From Chryseobacterium sp. (GTDB taxonomy: Bacteria; Bacteroidota; Bacteroidia; Flavobacteriales; Weeksellaceae), in NCBI RefSeq assembly GCF_008014695.1, contig NZ_VOXE01000001.1:434001-498000 (forward strand): a stretch of DNA of 64,000 nt. The letters run 5' to 3'. This document shows, piece after piece, positions 9,075 through 17,466 of this stretch. Each line of letters opens with the position of its first letter. The first letter of the stretch is position 1. Both the position numbers and the translations under genes were made by a program. The notes beneath the pieces were generated by a model, which made no database searches, had not been told where the DNA came from, and worked only from the letters and a program-made list of their open reading frames with translations.

Positions 9075-10306
9075 AACTTTTTGGTGTATCCGAAGGTAAT
9101 ATCAAACTGGTTTCCCTTTTCATTCGGGCGGTATTCCTGATTGAAATACATGGCCGAAACGGAGAATATATTCGTTCTTTTCACCGAGAAATTGTATCCG
9201 GCACCGATTTTATAGGTCTTGAGCTTGAAGGTCTCATTTACAAGCAAATTACTCCTGTTTTCTTCCGGACTGATGCCCGTTCCGGCCTGAACGGTAAAAT
9301 AATCCTCGGCTCCTTTCGTATAATAACGCACCGTTCCGGTATAGGAATGGGAAATATTTTCGCGGTCCGGAGTAATATAGGTTCGGAGGTTGAACCAGAA
9401 ATTTTTGTAGTATTTTCCGATGGAGGCTGTATACAGCCAGATATCGTCGGTAAAGTGCAGCTGACGGTATCCGATTTCCGCCTCAAAGCTTTTCGGCAGG
9501 TTGGCATTAAGCGAAACGCCTGTTCTGTATTTTGGAAAGATGCCCACATCGTTGGAATAGGCAGCACCTATATACAGATAAAAAGTAGGGGAGATCTTCG
9601 GATAGGCTTCCAGTTCAATCTGGGTGCCGTCTTCTGCAAATTTATTGGCGTAATTTCCTCTCAGAATCACAGAACCAATCGGTGTCACTCTTTTATAACT
9701 GATTCCCACCATATGCCAGTCGTCCGCAAACTGCCGGTCGAAATGGGAAAAACCATAGGTGATCCCCACCGCATTTTTGGACGTAAGGTCGCTGAGTCTG
9801 ACAAGCATTTCCCGCCCTTCTGTATTTCCGGGATTAATTTGCAGCAGCGCGTTTACAGCCTCTTCGGCCAGTGCATAATTTCCGCTGCTGTTATGGACTT
9901 TTGCCTTCAGATGCCATAAAGCTTCCGACTTCGGGTGATAACCGAGTCCTTTGTCCAGAATTTCCACCGCCTTGGTATAATTATCATTCCAGTATTCGAG
10001 GGAGGCATAGGCCAGGAAAAAATCTTCGTCTTTTACCTCTTTGCGCTCCAGTTCACTGAAAACTTCCCGCGCGGCTGCCAAATCCTCATTCCACGTATAC
10101 ACCCGGCCAAGAAATACTGCGATCTCGGTGTATTCGGGAGCTTTTTTGATGGCTTCCTTTGCCAGAGCGATAGAAGTGGGGTAATCCTTTTTCTCAAATG
10201 CGGCAGTTCTTGCCTGTGCAAATAATTCATCAGCACTTACATCCTGCTGACTGAAAAGCGTTAAAGGGAATAAAATCAGCAGTAAAAAACCAAGGCGTTT
10301 TTTCAT
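9071..10306 (-). CDS. yaiO: YaiO-type outer membrane beta-barrel protein with TPR domain
   Basis: 411 residues from the ATG at 10304-10306. A longer frame to 10375 exists, but this start gives a clean signal peptide (MKKRLGFLLLILFP then LFSQQ) and lies downstream of a TATATTTG promoter box at 10339-10346, which the longer frame would cover. Residues about 25-160 hold three or four TPR-like helix pairs (EAIKKAPEYTEIAVFLGRVY, then EALWHLKAKVHN). The rest has alternating aromatic/polar strands ending in Phe, typical of a YaiO barrel. TPR-plus-barrel proteins export polysaccharide through the outer membrane in several secretion systems. Facing the glycosyltransferase-LtaS gene tail to tail supports a glycan export role, though transcription is from the other strand. 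Confidence 0.85.
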   Translation of the reverse strand: MKKRLGFLLLILFPLTLFSQQDVSADELFAQARTAAFEKKDYPTSIALAKEAIKKAPEYTEIAVFLGRVYTWNEDLAAAREVFSELERKEVKDEDFFLAYASLEYWNDNYTKAVEILDKGLGYHPKSEALWHLKAKVHNSSGNYALAEEAVNALLQINPGNTEGREMLVRLSDLTSKNAVGITYGFSHFDRQFADDWHMVGISYKRVTPIGSVILRGNYANKFAEDGTQIELEAYPKISPTFYLYIGAAYSNDVGIFPKYRTGVSLNANLPKSFEAEIGYRQLHFTDDIWLYTASIGKYYKNFWFNLRTYITPDRENISHSYTGTVRYYTKGAEDYFTVQAGTGISPEENRSNLLVNETFKLKTYKIGAGYNFSVKRTNIFSVSAMYFNQEYRPNEKGNQFDITFGYTKKF

Positions 10307-10338
10307 TGGAGAGTCATTAAAAATGTGAATTGAGTCAG

Positions 10339-10346
10339 CAAATATA
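10339..10346 (-). promoter_or_regulatory. -7 promoter box of the yaiO-like gene
   Basis: On the minus strand this reads TATATTTG, a perfect TAnnTTTG. It lies about 33 bases before the chosen start codon and inside the longer open frame, so it helps decide the start. Confidence 0.5.
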
Positions 10347-10511
10347 TTGAACTTTTCCGTTTTTATTACTTTCATTTATCAAAGCCTTAAACAGTCAACG
10401 GAAGACGAAATAATGGTTGCAAAATCTGAGCTTTTCTTAAAAACAGATAAGAGGTAATTGCAGAATAAATTAAAAACAGTTGCTGCCCTTCGTTTTATAC
10501 GTCGCTTTAAA

Positions 10512-10934
10512 CTATTTCGCCAGCTTTTCAAGCGTCGCCGGGTCCTCTTTGCCTTTAAAATACCTTTCCAGTACCCGCCGGAAGATATTGTCCGGCTCCG
10601 AGTCGGCAGCGGCAAAAAGCGTCATGCAGGATTTCAGTTTCAGATCGTCAGGGCTGCCGAAGACGGCATGGGCATCTTTTACAGGAAGTTCCAACAGCAC
10701 CTGTGAAATTTCCCGTAAACGCAAACCCAGGATAGGGTGCTCCAGATATGCTTTGGCCTCTGCAGCATTTTCAATAGCATATAACTTAGAAATTTCACTG
10801 AAGCCCAGTCCTTTGATTTGCGGAAACACAAACCACATCCAATGGCTGTTTTTGTGCCCGGATCGCACTTCACGAAGCGCCGTTTCGTAGGTGTTTGCTT
10901 GGGCATCGAGAAATCGTTGGAGGTTATTTAACAT
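10512..10934 (-). CDS. DUF1810 family protein
   Basis: 140 residues matching the whole DUF1810 family, a small soluble alpha-helical protein of about this length. The family hallmarks WFVFPQIKGLG near residue 30 and HPILGLRLRE near 80 are present, as is the C-terminal FRRVLERYF segment. The biochemical function of the family is not established. It stands alone, 205 bases from the yaiO-like start region and 130 bases from the next minus-strand gene, so it is probably its own transcription unit. A weak hairpin with flanking A and T runs lies at 11014-11038, upstream of this gene and downstream of the small hypothetical gene, and could end that operon. Confidence 0.85.
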   Translation of the reverse strand: MLNNLQRFLDAQANTYETALREVRSGHKNSHWMWFVFPQIKGLGFSEISKLYAIENAAEAKAYLEHPILGLRLREISQVLLELPVKDAHAVFGSPDDLKLKSCMTLFAAADSEPDNIFRRVLERYFKGKEDPATLEKLAK

Positions 10935-11064
10935 TGTTTATTTCATTGTTTAATACGAACAAAAGTCTTAAAAAATTGTGATATAGAGTTGGAAAATTTT
11001 ACTTTCTATATCCAAAACCTCCGTTAGCAGAGGGTTTTCATTTTCTGCCGCAAAGGCGAGACTA

Positions 11065-11274
11065 TTATTGTAATTCTTCACAGACAAAATTGTGACTGTT
11101 AAGCAGATCTGTTATTTCCAAAACGATGTTTTCTTCACTCTCGATTCGCAGAATCTTATCGCAGTCCTCAAGGTCGAAATTCCATTTTGCATTTGGAAGT
11201 ATTCTGTCTAAGGAGGGTTGGAGTTTTGACGCCTGCAGTTTTGTTCTTACTGAGGTCCTGAAAACGAAAATCAT
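11065..11274 (-). CDS. Small conserved-looking hypothetical protein, third gene of the ArsR operon
   Basis: 69 residues, soluble, no signal peptide. The start ATG lies only 4 bases after the stop of the SRPBCC gene, so co-transcription is very likely. The sequence has alternating beta/alpha character (KWNFDLEDCDKILRIES, then VLEITDLLNSHNF) that would suit a compact ferredoxin-like fold, but I do not recognise a named family. Function unknown; linkage to an SRPBCC/ArsR pair is the only context clue. Confidence 0.6.
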   Translation of the reverse strand: MIFVFRTSVRTKLQASKLQPSLDRILPNAKWNFDLEDCDKILRIESEENIVLEITDLLNSHNFVCEELQ

Positions 11275-11278
11275 GACT

Positions 11279-11770
11279 TTATTTTAATGTTTCCAAAAGA
11301 TTTTCCAGATTGTTCATCGACATTTTGAATCCTTCGGTGAAGCCCATTTCAATCATCCTTTCCAATCGTTCAAGAGATTCATTATAAATAACGATATTTA
11401 CTTTTGTGATACCGTTCTGTTCACTGAAAGTGTAATCCCAGTCAGAACCCGGCAGTTCAGGATTCCCGTCTTGGTCTGCAAAAGCATTCGACATTTTGAA
11501 ATGGGTTTTTGGCGTAATAGAAGTGTATTCCTGAACCGACCAGCGTTCCTGTCCTTCGGGACTCACCATCGCGTAAAATCTTCGGCCACCCACTTTGAAT
11601 TCCATGAATTTTGTTTTTGATGTCCATGGTTTAGGCGCCACCCATTGGTCAAGCAGTTCCTGTTTTGTAAATGCATCCCACACGAGCGGAAGTTCGGCAT
11701 CAAATTCCCTCGTGATGAATACCGTTTTTGTTGCTTTCTCAACCTTAAAGTCAAATTCCAGATTGTTCAT
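11279..11770 (-). CDS. SRPBCC (AHSA1-like, START-fold) domain protein
   Basis: 163 residues of a single AHSA1/SRPBCC domain, a helix-grip fold that binds hydrophobic ligands. The signature start ([19 protein letters not shown]), the WWV-like segment QWVAPKPW and the C-terminal helix [15 protein letters not shown] are typical. Its ATG overlaps the stop of the ArsR regulator by 4 bases (11767-11770), which is the standard ArsR-SRPBCC arrangement, so the regulator controls this gene. The natural ligand is unknown; proteins of this kind are often annotated as ATPase activators only by homology to Aha1. Confidence 0.9.
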   Translation of the reverse strand: MNNLEFDFKVEKATKTVFITREFDAELPLVWDAFTKQELLDQWVAPKPWTSKTKFMEFKVGGRRFYAMVSPEGQERWSVQEYTSITPKTHFKMSNAFADQDGNPELPGSDWDYTFSEQNGITKVNIVIYNESLERLERMIEMGFTEGFKMSMNNLENLLETLK

Positions 11771-12087
11771 TTTGTATTTTTTTTAATTGTTGATAATAAA
11801 TGATCTAACTGATTAAATCGGGTTTCCCAGATCACCCTGAACTGTTCAATCCAATGGTCTATTTCTTTCATTTTGTCAATTTCAAGCGAGTAATAGATTT
11901 CTCTGCCTTTCTGTTTCTGTTTTATGAGTTCGCATTCTGTTAAAATACGCAGGTGTTTTGATACGGCCTGCCGTGTCGTGTTGAAGTTTTCGGCAATGGC
12001 GTTAGGAGTCATTGCCTGTACCGCTATTAAAGCAATAATGGCTCTTCTGGTAGGGTCAGCAATGGCCTGGAAAATATCTCTTCTCAT
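11767..12087 (-). CDS. ArsR-family winged-helix transcriptional regulator
   Basis: 106 residues. The winged helix opens with the family motif [10 protein letters not shown], and the recognition helix is around residues 29-55 ([14 protein letters not shown]). No CxC-type metal site is visible in the N-terminal or alpha-3 region, so it is unlikely to sense arsenite; this subgroup usually accompanies SRPBCC genes. It is first in a three-gene operon and overlaps the SRPBCC gene by 4 bases. A perfect inverted repeat TGCAAC-N6-GTTGCA just upstream (12106-12123) next to a TATATTTG promoter suggests autoregulation. Confidence 0.92.
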   Translation of the reverse strand: MRRDIFQAIADPTRRAIIALIAVQAMTPNAIAENFNTTRQAVSKHLRILTECELIKQKQKGREIYYSLEIDKMKEIDHWIEQFRVIWETRFNQLDHLLSTIKKNTK

Positions 12088-12105
12088 GTGATTGTTCTTT
12101 AATTA

Positions 12106-12153
12106 TGCAACTATTAGGTTGCAAATATAAGCGCAACTGTTTGGTTTCGCAAA
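12106..12153 (-). promoter_or_regulatory. Promoter and probable ArsR operator
   Basis: On the minus strand a TTTG element (12150-12153) is followed after 20 bases by TATATTTG (12122-12129), matching the Bacteroidota promoter. Immediately downstream lies the perfect inverted repeat TGCAAC-TATTAG-GTTGCA (12106-12123), and a second half-site pair GTTGC-N10-GCAAC (12118-12137) spans the -7 box. A repressor bound here would block the start of transcription. Confidence 0.6.
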
Positions 12154-12370
12154 TATTTCTGCGAATATTTTTTATAAAGTTTAAACATACTTCTGAAACG
12201 TATATTTATGGGGCGTCTGCAATATGCTCCGTAACGTAATGGGTGAAAATAGAGAGGTTCAGAAAGAACTTCTTCAGTAGCACAGGTCCGGATTTAGCCT
12301 TTCTTTATATAACTTTTGCATTTTTTATGATCAAGCGCAGGTCAATAAGCTATTACGCTCGCTTCAAAAT

Positions 12371-12408
12371 AAAAAAACGATTCTTCAAAGATATTTTGAA
12401 GAATCGTT
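12371..12408 (-). terminator. Rho-independent terminator of the ABM-like gene
   Basis: A perfect 14-bp stem (12376-12389 with 12395-12408) closes a 5-base loop. Read on the minus strand it ends in seven T, 16 bases past the stop codon at 12424. The rest of the 12088-12423 gap holds only the ArsR promoter and A/T-rich sequence; a forward frame of 70 codons there (12243-12455) runs through this hairpin and is not supported. Confidence 0.85.
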
Positions 12409-12423
12409 CCGGATTGCTGGCAT

Positions 12424-12705
12424 TTAATCGAAAGGAATACTGTTGCAGAAGGTAACATCAAATCCACCGATCACACCTGCCTTTTTTTGGGTGGATTTCC
12501 ATTCCGGATTGGCCAGCATGGCTTTCGCCACTTCCAGACTCGGATATTCCGAAATTAAGGAAATACTTCTTTCATCATCCAAAGACTGATAAATTCCTTT
12601 TATCTCGATCCCTAATCTTTTACGGAATTCGACCGCTTCGTCGAAAACTGTTTTCCATTGCTCAAAGTTTTCAACTTGAATTTTTACAATAAGTGTTACT
12701 GCCAT
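12424..12705 (-). CDS. Small dimeric alpha-beta barrel protein (antibiotic monooxygenase-like)
   Basis: 93 residues, soluble. The pattern of a beta strand (MAVTLIVKIQV), a helix with NFEQWKTVFDEAVEFRK, a strand with the query-response turn, and a final helix EVAKAMLANPEWK is that of the ABM/dimeric alpha-beta barrel superfamily. Members range from monooxygenases to simple binding proteins, so no reaction can be assigned. It follows the Crp/Fnr regulator by 74 bases on the same strand and probably shares its transcript, which ends at the hairpin 12371-12408. Confidence 0.65.
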   Translation of the reverse strand: MAVTLIVKIQVENFEQWKTVFDEAVEFRKRLGIEIKGIYQSLDDERSISLISEYPSLEVAKAMLANPEWKSTQKKAGVIGGFDVTFCNSIPFD

Positions 12706-12779
12706 TTTTCTTTTGTTTTAAGATTGTTCATCAAAATTAAATCTGCTGAAAACTTAAAGCGTTGATTCAAATCAACAAA

Positions 12780-13361
12780 TCACTTATTGGCAATTTTTTT
12801 TCGGATCCTGCTGATGGTCTCCGTGGTTATTCCCAAATAATTTGCAATAAAGTGTTGAGGGACGCGCAAAATCAATGAAGGTCTGTTCTTCATCAGGCGC
12901 AGGTATAAACTTTCAGGGGTATCACTTTTTAACCGGGTGGCTTCCTGAATAATCCGGTTGTGGTCCAGCGGATATTTGATGTCGAAAAACTGCCGGTAAG
13001 CGGGGAAGTTTGCAAATCCAGATTCTATATTTTCTATCGTAATGCCAAGAATTTCGCAGTCTTCAATGGCCTGTAAATACATTTCGGTTTTGGTTTTGGT
13101 CCTCATGCACTGTAATTCTCCTGCAAACCAGCTCTCTTCAGCAAAAAACACGATCTGTTCTTCGCCGTCTTCATTGATGAAAAATTTCCGCATGCACCCC
13201 TTGATAATAAAAGGGCTGTACTTGGGTATTTCGCCCGCCTTATAAAAGAACTCATTTTTCTTAACATTAAAAGGCACAAACAGCCTTAAAAACTCCGGAA
13301 AGTCTTTTTCATTAAAGTCCGAGTACTTTTGTAAATCCTGAAGTAAAATGTCCGTGTTCAA
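12780..13361 (-). CDS. Crp/Fnr-family transcriptional regulator
   Basis: 193 residues. Residues 20-115 form the cyclic-nucleotide-binding-like beta roll (with KAGEIPKYSPFIIKGCMR and EEQIVFFAEESWFAGE), and the last 50 residues carry the winged helix (VPQHFIANYLGITTETISRIRKK). The cAMP phosphate cassette is not conserved and no Fnr iron-sulfur cysteines are seen, as usual for this large Bacteroidota subgroup, whose ligands are mostly unknown. It lies just upstream of the ABM-like gene on the same strand, its likely target or partner. Confidence 0.9.
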   Translation of the reverse strand: MNTDILLQDLQKYSDFNEKDFPEFLRLFVPFNVKKNEFFYKAGEIPKYSPFIIKGCMRKFFINEDGEEQIVFFAEESWFAGELQCMRTKTKTEMYLQAIEDCEILGITIENIESGFANFPAYRQFFDIKYPLDHNRIIQEATRLKSDTPESLYLRLMKNRPSLILRVPQHFIANYLGITTETISRIRKKIANK

Positions 13362-13467
13362 GGGAATCCTGTATTTTCAGATTACTTTTTTCAAATTACC
13401 GCTTAAGTGTGTGGTGAAGTCACTTTGGCCGGCATATTCTCAAACTAAAGCCTTTTGTTCAGGCTTT

Positions 13468-14097
13468 TTACCTGTCCTTCATTTTAAAATAGTCCAGATA
13501 CCATTCGTGTTGGTCAAAGTCCTTCGCCGACTGATCCACTTGATGCATGGGATCTATTTTCGAATATAAAATTTCAAGAGATTCATACTCTCTCCAGCTG
13601 ATGATTTTAAATCCTGCCCGGTGAAGTTGCGCGCCACATACCCCCATACCGATTTGATATTTTTTGTCTGCAGCATATCGGTCGCCATCATAAATCACGT
13701 GATTTCCACAGGCAGCGCTTATATCCATCATTATGGCCAGCTCAACCGCATTATGTTGTGCCACTTCAAGCATTTTTTCCGAAGCGTTTATCATTCCTTC
13801 AGTCCAGTCTGAACCAGAGGTGGTTAATACTTTTGCTTTTCCCTCCAAAACATCAAGTCCGTTACCGCCGTAAATGTCACACATTTCTCTGGGGGTACCA
13901 AATTCAAAATCTTCCGGACAGAACTGGATCAGTTGTACATTTTCATATCGCAGAAGTTTTAAAACACTTGTATATTCTCCATAACTGTCTCCATCAACCC
14001 CACATTTTACACCAAGTAAGCAGGCACTGACGAGAATCCTCAAAGGATTTTCTTTAGTGGGGATTCGTAAATTTCTCAGATAATCTTTATCAGGCAT
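13468..14097 (-). CDS. DUF523 family protein (TudS-like)
   Basis: 209 residues with the DUF523 opening motif LVSACLLGVKCGVDG. Cysteines at 26, 32, 60, 130 and 154 are present; in the characterised member TudS three conserved cysteines hold a 4Fe-4S cluster used to remove sulfur from thiouracil. Whether this protein has that activity cannot be told from sequence. The length is slightly above the usual ~150 residues because of an extended N-terminus and a C-terminal tail. It is the last ordinary gene before the accessory array; the gap after its start carries a copy of the array spacer element. Confidence 0.8.
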   Translation of the reverse strand: MPDKDYLRNLRIPTKENPLRILVSACLLGVKCGVDGDSYGEYTSVLKLLRYENVQLIQFCPEDFEFGTPREMCDIYGGNGLDVLEGKAKVLTTSGSDWTEGMINASEKMLEVAQHNAVELAIMMDISAACGNHVIYDGDRYAADKKYQIGMGVCGAQLHRAGFKIISWREYESLEILYSKIDPMHQVDQSAKDFDQHEWYLDYFKMKDR

Positions 14098-14149
14098 AGC
14101 AGTTCTGTTGAATCAAGGTTCGGCATATTGCAGTGAAATAACTGTGACG

Positions 14150-14242
14150 TTGGGTATTTCTGTTCGCGGAGAGTGTGATAACTGGTCTATGTAAATATAG
14201 CATGAGCAATTAGTGAATAGCTCATAATGTTGAGCTTAGTTT
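14150..14242. repeat. Copy of the accessory-array spacer element (type I)
   Basis: The stretch starting TTGGGTATTTCTGTT and continuing through GATAACTGGTC and GTAAATATA matches the spacers at 27117-27250, 27845-27965 and 23463-23595. It marks the left boundary of the array, just upstream of the DUF523 gene and downstream of the first array gene. Confidence 0.6.
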
Positions 14243-14656
14243 CTACTCAGCTTTATAATAGCGGTTATCTTCCTGTTTGAACCATTTATTGGATTCACCG
14301 CTAAATATCAAAATTAATGCAGCGATTTGTAGAATTCCATTTATTGAAGATAAACTTCCAATAACTAAACTCTGTTCAAAAAGCATTGGCAATGTAAAAG
14401 GAAGAAAGAATAACCCTAAAACAGTCAAGATTAGAAATGTTATTCGTGCCCAATTTTTCCCTTTATTCATTTCATAAATTAAGAAACCGATAATGAGAAA
14501 AGTGAAGAAAGTGGTAAACACCCCTTGGGCACTAGACAAAGATTTTATATCAGTTAGGAATTCTGTAAGCATCACATTTAAAAACCCTAAAATCAGCGTA
14601 ATAATTAAGATCGAAATTCCGGTTTTGGTTTTTTGCGGTTTAGTTTCAATAGTCAT
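14243..14656 (-). CDS. Small four-span membrane protein, unknown
   Basis: 137 residues from the ATG at 14654-14656. A longer frame to 14791 exists but its extra 45 codons run through a repeat also found at 29.65 and 33.78 kb, so the shorter start is chosen. Four hydrophobic segments are visible (about 14-34, 45-62, 73-96 and 100-122), with a charged tail ending KWFKQEDNRYYKAE. I do not recognise the family. It is the leftmost gene of the minus-strand array. Confidence 0.65.
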   Translation of the reverse strand: MTIETKPQKTKTGISILIITLILGFLNVMLTEFLTDIKSLSSAQGVFTTFFTFLIIGFLIYEMNKGKNWARITFLILTVLGLFFLPFTLPMLFEQSLVIGSLSSINGILQIAALILIFSGESNKWFKQEDNRYYKAE

Positions 14657-14721
14657 GGTCGTATTTGTTTTTAAGCTTTTTTGATAATCAGTGGTAGGTA
14701 AGCATTGTGCGCAGCCGCAGC

Positions 14722-14800
14722 TTACCGCGCTGTTGTAAAGATATAAATTTTCCCTTTGAGTTTTCCGGCTAAAGTCAACCTGCCATTGCAAAGACAGACA
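14722..14800. repeat. Diverged copy of the 29.65/33.78-kb repeat
   Basis: The sequence GTTGTAAAGATATAAA followed by TTTTCCCTTTGAGTTTTCC and, further on, ACAGTTTCT aligns with the first part of the duplicated module at 29656 and 33783 (GTCGTAAAGATATATAAA and onward). Identity is clearly lower than between those two. Confidence 0.5.
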
Positions 14801-14893
14801 GTTTCTGGTGGCTTTTATTTAAAGCGAAGAACTATTCGTTGAGCTTTGCATTTTCGCGACCTATTGCAAAACCTTTCTTGGCCTTAGTTTTCA

Positions 14894-16330
14894 TTATTTT
14901 GGATTTTCTTTTTCCCATTTTCTCCAGGCATCTTTGTCTCCTTTCAGCCAGATCATATATTGGGTAATTATGATACCTGAAATTTCATCATTCCCAAACA
15001 TTCCTTTTCCTCTATTTCTATCGTTAAAATATTTTAAAAGTCGGGAACCTCCATTTATTCCCCAGGTGTTTCGTATCCACATTCCCAATCCGCCAATATG
15101 TGAATTAAATTGCCAGGAATCTTTAGTCTCAATGATTTGTTGTTTACTTTCGAAATTTAAAATTTGGTCCAGTGCTGTTAAACATTCATATAGGTTTTTA
15201 GGAATATATACATCATCGATTTTTTCAAGGGTAAGACGTTTTTCAAATTCTTTCTTTCTTTTTTTTCTATCTTTAATTGTTTCTCGCTGTGCAATTTTAT
15301 CATCATAATCACGATAGCCTCCATAAAAACCTTTCACATAAATTTTATCAACTTCACGGGGAATAAACTCTGTTTTGAATGTGGCAGTAGTGATATAATC
15401 TTCTATCCATTTTTTATTAAAGATGGAATCAGTTTCAAGATTTTCAATTTCAAATTTGCCATTCCGGTTCATATAACCACTTAGTTCAATTTTGTGAAGC
15501 TTATATTTATGAAAAGTTGAATCATTTATGGAGATAAATTTTAAACCAGCCCTTTTACCGATGCTTTCAGAAAGCATTTCATTGTTTTTTGAATTTTGAA
15601 TATCTATTACATATTTGTAAGGATATTTATAATAGGAAACTTTGCTTTTAACAGCCTCAATGTTTCTGATTTTTGGATAAATTGAATCGAATTCAATTTT
15701 TGAACCCACGATATTTCCTTTATCCAGATCATAAAGGGTTATTTTCTTTCTTGAATCAATTACATATATGGTGTCGTTTTTATTGAAAACAAAACTTTTA
15801 TTTAAAAAAATGTCTTTATTCGAAGCTGTTTTTTTGTATTCTTTAAATGTCATACCTCCCCCTCCATAGATCTGATACTTATTATCATAAAACAGCTCAC
15901 ACTTTTCCTTATCTTTATTGCAGTTAATAAATTCTTCAGTGGTATATGTTTTCTCTAATTTACCGTCAACATAATACGTGATGTTTTTATTTTCTACACC
16001 GTTTTCATAGAGGTAATCTGTAATGTAGATGATCTTTCTTCCGTCATTACTGATAGCAGTAAAATACGGATAGCCTTCATACACATCAAAAGACCTTTTT
16101 ATCATATAAAATTTTTTTCTGACCCCAATGCTGTCATATTCTTGCGTATATGAAACAAAAGATTCTCCTCTCAGATTTGGAAATTCGTCATCATAGGAAA
16201 TAGATAACAACTTAAATTCCCCATTTGATGAATAGGTTTCGGAAATGGGGACACCCTCCGTGGACATTTGAGCAGAAAGGTTTTGGAAAACCAAAGCAAA
16301 ACAATATAGAATAAAGATTTTTTTTTTCAT
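14894..16330 (-). CDS. Secreted protein, DUF6794-like C-terminus
   Basis: 478 residues from the ATG at 16328-16330, which gives a clear signal peptide (MKKKIFILYCFALVF, cleavage after LSAQ). The long middle part is strand-rich, with many Tyr/Lys/Asp and repeated phrases such as KKITLYDLDKG, and may be a beta-propeller-like or beta-sandwich exported domain. The last ~100 residues (PKNLYECLTALDQIL through GLGMWIRNTWG to WLKGDKDAW) resemble the Bacteroidota domain catalogued as DUF6794; I recall this from the family and could not check it. Function unknown. Confidence 0.6.
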   Translation of the reverse strand: MKKKIFILYCFALVFQNLSAQMSTEGVPISETYSSNGEFKLLSISYDDEFPNLRGESFVSYTQEYDSIGVRKKFYMIKRSFDVYEGYPYFTAISNDGRKIIYITDYLYENGVENKNITYYVDGKLEKTYTTEEFINCNKDKEKCELFYDNKYQIYGGGGMTFKEYKKTASNKDIFLNKSFVFNKNDTIYVIDSRKKITLYDLDKGNIVGSKIEFDSIYPKIRNIEAVKSKVSYYKYPYKYVIDIQNSKNNEMLSESIGKRAGLKFISINDSTFHKYKLHKIELSGYMNRNGKFEIENLETDSIFNKKWIEDYITTATFKTEFIPREVDKIYVKGFYGGYRDYDDKIAQRETIKDRKKRKKEFEKRLTLEKIDDVYIPKNLYECLTALDQILNFESKQQIIETKDSWQFNSHIGGLGMWIRNTWGINGGSRLLKYFNDRNRGKGMFGNDEISGIIITQYMIWLKGDKDAWRKWEKENPK

Positions 16331-16441
16331 TTGATGTTTCTGGGCATTTTTTAAATAATTGCGGATAAATTCCACCGTTCAACCGTGGCGACAATTTTCC
16401 ACTTTGTGCCATTGCGAAAACCACTGATAGACGTGGCATTT

Positions 16442-17137
16442 TTATTGATCCTTTTTATTTTCAGTTTCTATTCTTTTTTTATTTTTATCTGCAATCATAT
16501 TTACCCATTTTTTATATTTTTCTGAGAACTCTTTCATTGCGTTTGGTTCTAAAAACATAACTTTTTCAGCAAGTTCCCTATCAGAAAATCTTAAAACATT
16601 TTTGTAAGTTGAATGTTCTCTAAACTCTTTCGGAATTTCAAATTGAGTTACATTAATTTTACCTTTTAATTGATTTGAATAAACTACTTCGTCGTAAATT
16701 AAAAATTTGAATCTTATTTCAGTTTCAAAAGTTCCGTTATATTTTTCAGTTTCTGTTTTAATTATTTTTTGACTTTCAACATTTTCGGACAAATAACTGT
16801 TTCCACACCAAGAATTACTCCAATATTCTATCGGTTTCCATTCTCCTTTTTTATTTTTTGCTTCTTGAATTAGGTACAAATGCCTATCCTGTTTACTTAA
16901 ATTTAGGGAGTCTTCCGTGTTGTTTTTCAGGTAAATGGAGATAACGGTATCATTTGTGATTTTAGCAATTACTTGAATTTTACTGTTAGAATTTTCATTT
17001 TCATTAAATTCTTTTTTTAATTCTTCATTTGCTGTAAATTTAAAGTCACTTTGATTTTTATTATAAACCATAGATTTATTTTGGCCAACAATAGCAAGAG
17101 AAAAAAAATAAAATATTATGCTGAAACTATATTTCAT
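16442..17137 (-). CDS. Secreted protein of unknown function
   Basis: 231 residues with an N-terminal signal peptide (MKYSFSIIFYFFSLAIVGQ). The mature part is polar and Asn/Lys/Glu-rich, strand-rich in the middle (an NWCGNSYLSENVESQK stretch holds one Cys), and ends in a Lys/Glu helix. I do not recognise a family. The gene is very AT-rich, like the rest of the array. Downstream is a spacer with a GTGGC...GCCATTGCG pattern shared with other array spacers (about 16386-16440). Confidence 0.55.
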   Translation of the reverse strand: MKYSFSIIFYFFSLAIVGQNKSMVYNKNQSDFKFTANEELKKEFNENENSNSKIQVIAKITNDTVISIYLKNNTEDSLNLSKQDRHLYLIQEAKNKKGEWKPIEYWSNSWCGNSYLSENVESQKIIKTETEKYNGTFETEIRFKFLIYDEVVYSNQLKGKINVTQFEIPKEFREHSTYKNVLRFSDRELAEKVMFLEPNAMKEFSEKYKKWVNMIADKNKKRIETENKKDQ

Positions 17138-17466
17138 AAGATTGTTTTACGTTTCTATAATGGCGCTGAACCCCCGATCTAAGTGATTTGTGATCCGTGT
17201 GACTACAATATATAATGCCCTTGTTAGGTTGGGTTTTTCAACTCATTCCAGGTCAGGAACACCTCTTGATCTGCTTAAGCTGATAAAAAAATAACCCCCT
17301 TATAATCAGATTTATTTCAATATCTTGGAATCGATTTAAAATTAATAATTATTTATTAAAAAAGATCAGGAAAAACAGGATTAATAATTTTACAGTCACT
17401 AATAAACAGGCAAATGAATAAGACCGTCTCTGATATGGTCCTTTGTATTTATATTAAAGAAATAAC
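17138..17466. other. Divergent intergenic region, no gene seen
   Basis: 329 bases between two divergently read genes. Contains a C-run (17171-17175, 17294-17298) and A/T-rich stretches. No reading frame, clear promoter box or strong hairpin is evident. It includes GTTAGG at about 17223, like the ends of other array spacers. Confidence 0.4.

Noticed and set aside
9347-9919. A 190-codon forward frame
   Set aside because: Antisense shadow of the YaiO-like gene.
12243-12455. A 70-codon forward frame
   Set aside because: Runs through the terminator hairpin and over the end of the opposite gene, with basic, low-complexity translation.
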